Shown piece by piece: positions 6,627 to 10,839 of a stretch of 10,839 bases of DNA. The notes beneath the pieces are model-generated. The model saw only the letters and a program-made list of their open reading frames with translations, did not search any database and was not told the origin of the DNA. A program made the translations under genes and the position numbers. The number at the start of each line of letters is the position of its first letter. Position 1 is the stretch's first letter. The stretch spans positions 1 through 10,839 of the forward strand of contig JBHEOL010000239.1 in the NCBI GenBank assembly GCA_046261635.1, read 5' to 3'. The DNA comes from JBHEPS01 sp046261635. Lineage in GTDB: Bacteria; Acidobacteriota; Thermoanaerobaculia; Gp7-AA8.

Positions 6627-9157
6627 GCCCCTGCCTTCTGCTCGCCAGTGATGGCGACGATGTCGTTGAGCACCCCGGCTGCCGTGACTTCGGCTCCGGC
6701 CCCCGGGCCGGTCACGACGAGCGGGTTGGTCCGGTAACGACGGGACTGGATGGCGATCTGATTGTCCGTTCCGCGGAGCCGTCCCATCGGGGAGCTCAGG
6801 GGGACGGCTTCGATCCCGACCCGAAGCTTCCCTCTCCCGATGCGCGCGACGTAGCGGAGGACGTTCCCTTTGCGGCGCGCCGTCTCGGCCCTCTTCGCGA
6901 AGGCGGCGTCGAGCGAAACGAGATCCGCAACGAACGTTTCGGGGTCGGCGGAGTCGTTGTCGGGTCCGAAGAGCGGTTCGAGCGCGATCTCGCTCAGCTC
7001 GAGCCGTCGCCCCAGAGACCGGGCGAGGATCAGTGCCTTGCGGGCGACGTCGGTTCCGGAGAGATCGTCGCGGGGGTCGGGCTCGGTGTACCCGAGCTGC
7101 CACGCATCCCGGACCGCCTGCGAGAACGCGACTCCTTCCTCGACGGCGGTCATCAGATATCCGATGGTGCCGGAGAGACATCCGAGAATCGATTCGACGC
7201 GGTCTCCGGCGGACCGAAGCTTCGCGAGCGTGTCGAGCACCGGAAGTCCGGCACCGACGGTCGCCTCGTAGCGGATCGCGACCCGCTGCTCGCGCGCCGT
7301 CTCGAAGAGCCGGTCGTACTCGATCTGCGGGACGCACAGAGGCTTCTTGTTTGCCAGGACGATGTGGAAATGCTGCTCGAGCGCTTCCTGCAGCAGCGCA
7401 GCCGTCTCTTCGGAGGTGAGGTCGACGAGGATCGGTCTCCACGACGGAAGAATCCACACTTCCTGCCGCAGCATCTCGATGATCTCCTTCACCGAGAGCG
7501 GCGAGGTTCGGTCGAACAGACGTGTGCCGCCGGCCTTCTGCTTCGCCAGCTTCTGCAGCGCGGCTGGCTTGAACCCCTTCTCCTCCACCCTGATGCCGGA
7601 GCGATCCGCAACGGCGATGATCTTGACGCTGACACCCGGATCGGTGCGGAGATCGGCTTCCTGGGCGGCGAGCTGTGTGGCGAGCGCGCGGCCGATGTTC
7701 CCGAGGCCGAGAAGCGTGAGCTTCGACTCGCGGCCGGCCGTTTCCGCGAGCGGCCGAATCCGATCGAGCTGGAACTCGCGATGGAGCGCGCGAAGCCCTC
7801 TTTCGACGTCCGCCTCCTCGACAGCCACGGTGATGTTGAGCTCGGACGATCCCTGAGCGATCGCGGCGATGTTGACGCGTTCGCCCGCCAGCGCCGCGAA
7901 GGTCCTGGCGGAGACGCCGACGCGGCGCTGCATGCCGAGGCCGACGACGGCGATGAGCGCCATTCCGGTCTGCGCGCGGACGCGATCGATCAGTTTCAGG
8001 CGCCGCTCGGCCTCGAAGGCGTGGTCGAGTGCCGCGGTTGCGTGCTTCGCCTCTCCCCCGGGCACGACCATGCAGATGCTCGCTTCGCTCGAGCTCTGAC
8101 TGATCATCGAGACCGAGTGGCCCGCATCCGAGAGCGCCGTGAACGTCCGCGCGGCGATCCCCGGGACTCCGATCATTCCCTTCCCCTCGATCGAGAGCAG
8201 GCATTGCCCACGGATCGCCGTGAGCGCACGCACCGGATACTCCCCTGCCGGAGCCGTCGACGAGATCCTCGTGCCGGCAGCGTCGTCGTGGAAAGCGTTC
8301 CGGATCGTGAGCGGAATCTTCCGGTCGGCAAGTGGAATGATCGTTCGCGGATGCAGGATCTTCGCGCCGTAGTACGCGAGCTCCGCCGCCTCCCGGTAAT
8401 GAAGCTCGGGAATGACCCGGGCACCGGGGACGGAACGCGGGTCGGCGGTCATGAGGCCGTCGACCTCCTTGAACAGCGTGACCGAAGCGGCCGCGAGACT
8501 CCGCCCCAGAATCGCGGCGGAAAGGTCTGATCCTCCTCTGCCGAGGGTCACGAGCTCTCCGTCGGGGCCGCTGCCGAGAAATCCGGGAACGACGGCGATT
8601 CTCCAGGCGTCGAGAATGGGACGGAGATTCTTCTTTGCCGCTCGCTCGCACTTCGCGAAATTCGGCCAGACGCTTCCGAGACGGCGCTCCGTGAAGATGA
8701 CGCACCGCGGATCGACGAGATCGGCCGCGGACGAGCAAGTGGCGAGCAGCTGGACGAAGATCGACGCGAGAAGCAGCTCCCCCCTGGCCACGATCGCGTC
8801 GCGGGCGCGGGGAGTGAGCTCTGCCAGCACGGCGACGCTCTCGGTCATCGAGCGCAGCTCCGAACAAGCGCGCGAAATGCTTTCCTCGAGCGGCGCGGCA
8901 GTCCGCTTCGGGAGGAAGAGCTCCGCGACGAGGGATTCGTGCCTCTGCTGAAACTCGTTCACGGCCGCGGAGGAACGGGCGCGATCCCCTTTGACCGAAG
9001 ACTCCGCGGCTCCGAGTAGGAGGTCGGTCACTCCGTTCATCGCGGAAACCACGACCACGAGCGGCGTCCCGGCCCTGCCGGCGCGATCGGCTGCTTTCCT
9101 CAGCGCCTCGGCACTGCCGACCGCCACACCCCCGAATTTATAAACCTGGACTTCCAT
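6623..9157 (-). CDS. thrA: Bifunctional aspartokinase / homoserine dehydrogenase
   Basis: This 844-residue fusion resembles E. coli ThrA (820 residues) end to end. It would catalyse the first and third steps from aspartate to homoserine. Aspartokinase (about 1-300): VYKFGGVAVGS at the N-terminus with lysine K7, VVSAMNGVTD, ARGE, LGRGGSD (205-211), VDGLMTADPR and YYGAKILHPRT. Two ACT domains follow (about 316-385 and 395-470), each with a GMxGVxGIAART-like and QGSSE/QSSSE segment, the usual site of allosteric control by threonine or lysine. Homoserine dehydrogenase (about 478-840): Rossmann loop GLGNIG (484-489), ANKKP (602-606), VGAGLP, LSGTIGYL, and GYTEPDPRDDLSG with DVARK (689-707) holding the catalytic aspartate and lysine. 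The aspartokinase motifs depart from consensus: KFGGVAV for KFGGTSV, and KEVDG for TDVDG. It is first in the operon; a weak GGGG lies next to the ATG. Confidence 0.97.
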   Translation of the reverse strand: MEVQVYKFGGVAVGSAEALRKAADRAGRAGTPLVVVVSAMNGVTDLLLGAAESSVKGDRARSSAAVNEFQQRHESLVAELFLPKRTAAPLEESISRACSELRSMTESVAVLAELTPRARDAIVARGELLLASIFVQLLATCSSAADLVDPRCVIFTERRLGSVWPNFAKCERAAKKNLRPILDAWRIAVVPGFLGSGPDGELVTLGRGGSDLSAAILGRSLAAASVTLFKEVDGLMTADPRSVPGARVIPELHYREAAELAYYGAKILHPRTIIPLADRKIPLTIRNAFHDDAAGTRISSTAPAGEYPVRALTAIRGQCLLSIEGKGMIGVPGIAARTFTALSDAGHSVSMISQSSSEASICMVVPGGEAKHATAALDHAFEAERRLKLIDRVRAQTGMALIAVVGLGMQRRVGVSARTFAALAGERVNIAAIAQGSSELNITVAVEEADVERGLRALHREFQLDRIRPLAETAGRESKLTLLGLGNIGRALATQLAAQEADLRTDPGVSVKIIAVADRSGIRVEEKGFKPAALQKLAKQKAGGTRLFDRTSPLSVKEIIEMLRQEVWILPSWRPILVDLTSEETAALLQEALEQHFHIVLANKKPLCVPQIEYDRLFETAREQRVAIRYEATVGAGLPVLDTLAKLRSAGDRVESILGCLSGTIGYLMTAVEEGVAFSQAVRDAWQLGYTEPDPRDDLSGTDVARKALILARSLGRRLELSEIALEPLFGPDNDSADPETFVADLVSLDAAFAKRAETARRKGNVLRYVARIGRGKLRVGIEAVPLSSPMGRLRGTDNQIAIQSRRYRTNPLVVTGPGAGAEVTAAGVLNDIVAITGEQKAGA

Positions 9158-9173
9158 CCCCGTTGGACCGTGG

Positions 9174-9179
9174 AGTATA
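9174..9179 (-). promoter_or_regulatory. Possible -10 box of the threonine operon
   Basis: TATACT (5 of 6 matches to TATAAT) on the minus strand ends 16 bases before the thrA ATG. A start site at the usual distance would leave a leader of only about ten bases, leaving no room for a threonine-rich attenuator peptide. No TTGACA-like -35 is seen at 16-18 bases; that position falls inside the palindromic element next door. The call rests on one hexamer. Confidence 0.3.
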
Positions 9180-9188
9180 CGTCACGGG

Positions 9189-9321
9189 GTGGCCGGGGCT
9201 TTCCAGCCCCGGCTGGTGCCCCGCAAGCACAAACGTGGGAGCCAGCGGCGAACGCGTTCATAGCGTCGCCTGGACGATCACGATCTGTGGCGCGAGGCCG
9301 GGGCTGGAAAGCCCCGGCCAC
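9189..9321. repeat. Palindromic repeat element with 25-bp terminal inverted repeats (REP/BIME- or MITE-like)
   Basis: The outer 25 bases (9189-9213) are exactly the reverse complement of 9297-9321. Each arm is itself a perfect hairpin: GCCGGGGCT, a four-base loop (TTCC in the left arm, GGAA in the right), then AGCCCCGGC (9192-9213 and 9297-9318). Between them lies a third, bulged hairpin: CCAG/GCGA/CGC (9242-9255) pairs with GCG/TCGC/CTGG (9263-9273) around GTTCATA. The element fills nearly all of the 170-base gap between thrA and the membrane-protein gene upstream. This arrangement, two inverted REP-like hairpins enclosing a structured spacer, is the BIME layout known from REP elements mobilised by TnpA-REP (RAYT) transposases; a MITE is an alternative. 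No direct target duplication is visible at the edges. The right arm starts seven bases past the stop codon of the upstream minus-strand gene and could also help end its transcript. Confidence 0.7.
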
Positions 9322-9327
9322 TGGAAC

Positions 9328-9804
9328 TCAGGACCCGAGGTGATAGGCGAGCAGTTTCCACTCGCCGTTTTCCTTCACGAGCGTGAAGGTTGCCGGAAGC
9401 TCGGTTCCGCTCTCCAGAGTCACGGTTCCTTCGAGCTCCGCGCCGCTGGTGTCGACCGAACGATTCGAGAAGGTCGTGTCGGTCACCGCGAAAAGAGACG
9501 CCTGGGACGACGCGATTGCCCGGAATTCCTCGAGCGGCTGCACTTCCTTGAGAGGCGCGGAAAAATAGTCATGCGCTTTCTCGTAATCGCCGGCCGCCGC
9601 AGCCGCCAGAAAGTCCTTCGCGACGGTCTCGGGCCCCTCGGTCGCTTTCATCACTCCCCACCAGATCCCGCCTCCGAGCAGGGCGGCCAGAAGGATCAGG
9701 CCGAAGCAGCCGAGGGCGACCCACTTGATCCACCCCCCTTTTCGCGGGGCGGATGGAGATGGCGCCGGGTGAGCAGCCGGGGACGATCCTGGGACCTCAG
9801 TCAT
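9328..9804 (-). CDS. Single-pass membrane protein with NTF2-like extracytoplasmic domain
   Basis: This 158-residue protein has three parts: a Pro/Ala/Ser-rich cytoplasmic tail (residues 1-20) followed by RKGGWIKW; one transmembrane helix (about 28-50, rich in Leu, Gly and Ala); and a C-terminal domain of about 100 residues. That domain reads as an NTF2-like/DUF4864-type cone fold: ETVAKDFLAAAAAGDYEKAH helix, FSAPLKEVQPLEEF, then strands ending in GEWKLLAYHLGS, the typical last strand. The arrangement suggests a membrane-anchored domain outside the cytoplasm. The start is the ATG at 9804, with AAGGAG five bases upstream; a TTG at 9840 in the same frame would add 12 residues but lacks such a site. 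It sits between the palindromic element and the DUF2238-type gene. The function is unknown; no catalytic residues can be named. Confidence 0.8.
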   Translation of the reverse strand: MTEVPGSSPAAHPAPSPSAPRKGGWIKWVALGCFGLILLAALLGGGIWWGVMKATEGPETVAKDFLAAAAAGDYEKAHDYFSAPLKEVQPLEEFRAIASSQASLFAVTDTTFSNRSVDTSGAELEGTVTLESGTELPATFTLVKENGEWKLLAYHLGS

Positions 9805-9809
9805 TGAAA

Positions 9810-9815
9810 CTCCTT
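9810..9815 (-). promoter_or_regulatory. Ribosome binding site fixing the start of the NTF2-like membrane protein
   Basis: AAGGAG on the minus strand lies five bases before the ATG at 9804. It selects that start over the in-frame TTG at 9840, which would place this motif inside the coding region. Confidence 0.75.
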
Positions 9816-9841
9816 TCAACGCCGAGCCAACGGCGGGCAAC

Positions 9842-9906
9842 CAGCCGCAACGCTAACCACCTGGCTCACCAGCGGCTGCACATTTTGGGGAATGGGGCCG
9901 CGCCCC
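9842..9906. other. Hairpin-forming intergenic stretch between two minus-strand membrane-protein genes
   Basis: The gap between 9805 and 9963 holds two small structures. GGGGC (9894-9898) and GCCCC (9902-9906) form a 5-bp stem with a three-base loop; on the minus strand it lies downstream of the DUF2238-type stop and could be a weak terminator, though the following bases (ATTCCCCAAAA) lack a T-run. CAGCCG (9842-9847) can pair with CGGCTG (9873-9878) enclosing CTGG-CTCA-CCAG (9861-9872). No gene is seen here. Confidence 0.3.
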
Positions 9907-9963
9907 GAAACTACCTCTTCAGATTGGATCGCTGCATTATGACGGAATCGGGCCTGTTCCGGA

Positions 9964-10611
9964 TCAATCTTTCCCTCTGAACAGCCTCGGGTTGGCCTCG
10001 ATGAAGCGCAGAATCCATCGCTCCAGGAACGAATCGATTTCCGACGTTTTCAGAAAGACGTAGCCGAAGATCGCAATCGCGAATGCTCCGGCGGTGTCGA
10101 CGATCAGGTCGGCCATGGTGTCCCGAAGGCTCTTCTGCATCGTGGTCCCGAAGATCGAGTCCATGCCGAACTCGAAGATCTCCCATAGGGCGCCGAGTCC
10201 GATCGAGAACATGAACGCGAAGAGGGCGACGAACCCCGGCTTCATGTCGATTTCGAGATCGGGCTTCTCGTTGATGACGTAGACGAGCAGAAAACCGAGG
10301 ACGCCGAGCAGCAATCCGGAAGCGGTGTGCAGTGCCATGTCCCACCACCAGAAGCGGACGTAATAACCCTGCACCTCGCCGAGAAACAGACAGGCGAAAA
10401 TGAAGAGAACGGCGAGGCCTTCGAGCTCGGGGGGGATGAAGACGGCGAGCTTCTTGCCCAGAAGCAGCGGAAGCAGGGTGACCAGCAGGATCGTCGCGGT
10501 CGTCAGGGCGGCGAGCCAATTTCCCTGGAACGCCGCGGCAACGATTCCGATGACGAGCAGACTCTGCAGGGCGATCGTGAGCCAGCGATGAACGAGAGTC
10601 TCCCGGTTCAT
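9964..10611 (-). CDS. Six-helix membrane protein of the DUF2238/YjdF type
   Basis: This 215-residue integral membrane protein has about six hydrophobic helices (residues 11-28, 32-52, 58-80, 89-113, 127-149 and 168-187). It carries the polar residues that mark the DUF2238/YjdF family: D91-x3-H95 in WWWDMALH, then W143-E144-x2-E147 in LWEIFEFG, D151, D164, and D168-x3-D172 in ADLIVDTAGA. These acidic and histidine residues in or next to helices could bind a metal or lipid headgroup, but the biochemical role of the family is not established to my knowledge. The ATG at 10611 gives the natural N-terminus MNRETLVHRW; only a weak GGA lies upstream, with no clear Shine-Dalgarno site. It is 159 bases upstream of the NTF2-like gene on the same strand; whether they share a transcript is unclear because of the hairpins between them. 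Confidence 0.88.
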   Translation of the reverse strand: MNRETLVHRWLTIALQSLLVIGIVAAAFQGNWLAALTTATILLVTLLPLLLGKKLAVFIPPELEGLAVLFIFACLFLGEVQGYYVRFWWWDMALHTASGLLLGVLGFLLVYVINEKPDLEIDMKPGFVALFAFMFSIGLGALWEIFEFGMDSIFGTTMQKSLRDTMADLIVDTAGAFAIAIFGYVFLKTSEIDSFLERWILRFIEANPRLFRGKD

Positions 10612-10620
10612 GAGCGTCCG

Positions 10621-10626
10621 ATTCTA
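10621..10626 (-). promoter_or_regulatory. Possible -10 box of the DUF2238-type gene
   Basis: TAGAAT (5 of 6 matches to TATAAT) on the minus strand ends nine bases before the ATG at 10611. Together with the lack of a good ribosome binding site this would imply a leaderless or nearly leaderless transcript. No -35 match is seen at normal spacing, so the call is weak. Confidence 0.25.
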
Positions 10627-10631
10627 CATTG

Positions 10632-10839
10632 ATGACGTTTCGGCCCTCTCACGAGAACCCCTTCCGGCCCGCCGTACCGCCATCTGTCCCCGGTCCGGAT
10701 TCGCTATGTTCCCGTCGCGCTCGTCGTCGAAGAGGATGGGGCATTCGTCGACTACGTGCGGCTCCAGACGCAACAGGGCGTCCGGGGAACCGAGCTGGTT
10801 CGCCTGATCGAAGACCGCTATCACGACAGCTACGACCTG
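10632..10839 (+). CDS. Start of an unidentified plus-strand gene with an apparent frameshift, partial
   Basis: From 10702 to the window edge, the plus-strand frame beginning RYVPVALVVEEDGAF and continuing DYVRLQTQQGVRG and LIEDRYHDSYDL has the strand/helix periodicity and third-position GC bias of real protein. No ATG, GTG or TTG opens this frame between its last stop (10633-10635) and that segment. An ATG at 10632 opens a different frame, reading MTFRPSHENPFRPAVPPSV; removing one C from the CCCC run at 10688-10691 would join the two into one continuous protein. So this is either a sequencing error or a true frameshift near the 5' end of a gene that leaves the window. The minus strand over the same bases is also open to the window edge but ends in low-information sequence and is judged the shadow. 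No Shine-Dalgarno site precedes 10632. I do not recognise the family. Confidence 0.4.
   Translation, partial: MTFRPSHENPFRPAVPPSVPGPDSLCSRRARRRRGWGIRRLRAAPDATGRPGNRAGSPDRRPLSRQLRP

Noticed and set aside
6605..8530. Long plus-strand open frame (641 codons) across thrA
   Set aside because: It is antisense to conserved aspartokinase and homoserine dehydrogenase motifs and shows no recognisable domain.
6627..8867. Upstream extension of the thrB frame giving a 1057-codon open frame
   Set aside because: The extra part overlaps thrA in another frame and is arginine-rich with no family match. The homoserine kinase motifs begin only at the ATG at 6626, which overlaps the thrA stop codon.
9100..9321. 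Short minus-strand open frame across the palindromic element
   Set aside because: It is built from the repeat element and the out-of-frame start of thrA; there is no ribosome binding site and the sequence reflects the hairpins.
9158..9327. Threonine riboswitch or leader-peptide attenuator upstream of thrA
   Set aside because: There is no run of threonine/isoleucine codons behind a start codon, no terminator with a U-tract, and the hairpins are explained by the palindromic element.
10624..10839. Minus-strand frame open to the right edge
   Set aside because: It ends in a low-information arginine-rich tail and has no recognisable motif. The plus strand over the same bases has better strand/helix periodicity, though this choice is not certain.

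Overview
This is a GC-rich bacterial chromosomal window with dense coding, strong GC preference at third codon positions and Shine-Dalgarno motifs in front of several genes. There is no rRNA, tRNA, CRISPR array, phage gene or transposase. A large secreted Asp-box/VPS10-type propeller protein next to an E. coli-like thrA-thrB-thrC order, together with the base composition, fits an environmental lineage such as Acidobacteriota or Gemmatimonadota. That placement is an inference from gene content; no taxonomic marker gene is present.

Layout, left to right. Bases 1-284 (minus) hold the N-terminal part of an NAD(P)-binding epimerase/dehydratase-like protein that runs off the window. It is divergent from a GNAT acetyltransferase at 452-988 (plus). 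A 1095-residue exported Asp-box propeller protein, started by TTG, fills 1149-4436 (plus). It converges on the threonine operon, with a 12-bp-stem hairpin in the 58-base gap as a probable shared terminator. The threonine operon is read on the minus strand from 9157 down to 4495: a bifunctional aspartokinase/homoserine dehydrogenase (thrA), homoserine kinase (thrB) and threonine synthase (thrC). Both junctions are 4-base ATGA overlaps, so the three genes are almost certainly co-transcribed and translationally coupled. Together they supply four of the five steps from aspartate to threonine; aspartate-semialdehyde dehydrogenase is not in the window.

Upstream of thrA, bases 9158-9327 are non-coding and contain the most striking non-gene structure: an element of about 133 bp bounded by an exact 25-bp inverted repeat. 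Each arm is itself a perfect 9-bp-stem hairpin, and a third bulged hairpin lies between them. It looks like a REP/BIME-type or miniature inverted-repeat element placed just behind the possible thrA promoter. Further right come a small single-pass membrane protein with an NTF2-like extracytoplasmic domain (9328-9804, minus) and a six-helix membrane protein of the DUF2238/YjdF type (9964-10611, minus). The last 200 bases appear to hold the start of a plus-strand gene whose reading frame is broken near a run of four C residues.

The window is mostly ordinary metabolism. I did not find an undescribed multi-gene system. The items most worth a second look are the palindromic element, the variant aspartokinase active-site motifs and the apparent frameshift at the right edge.
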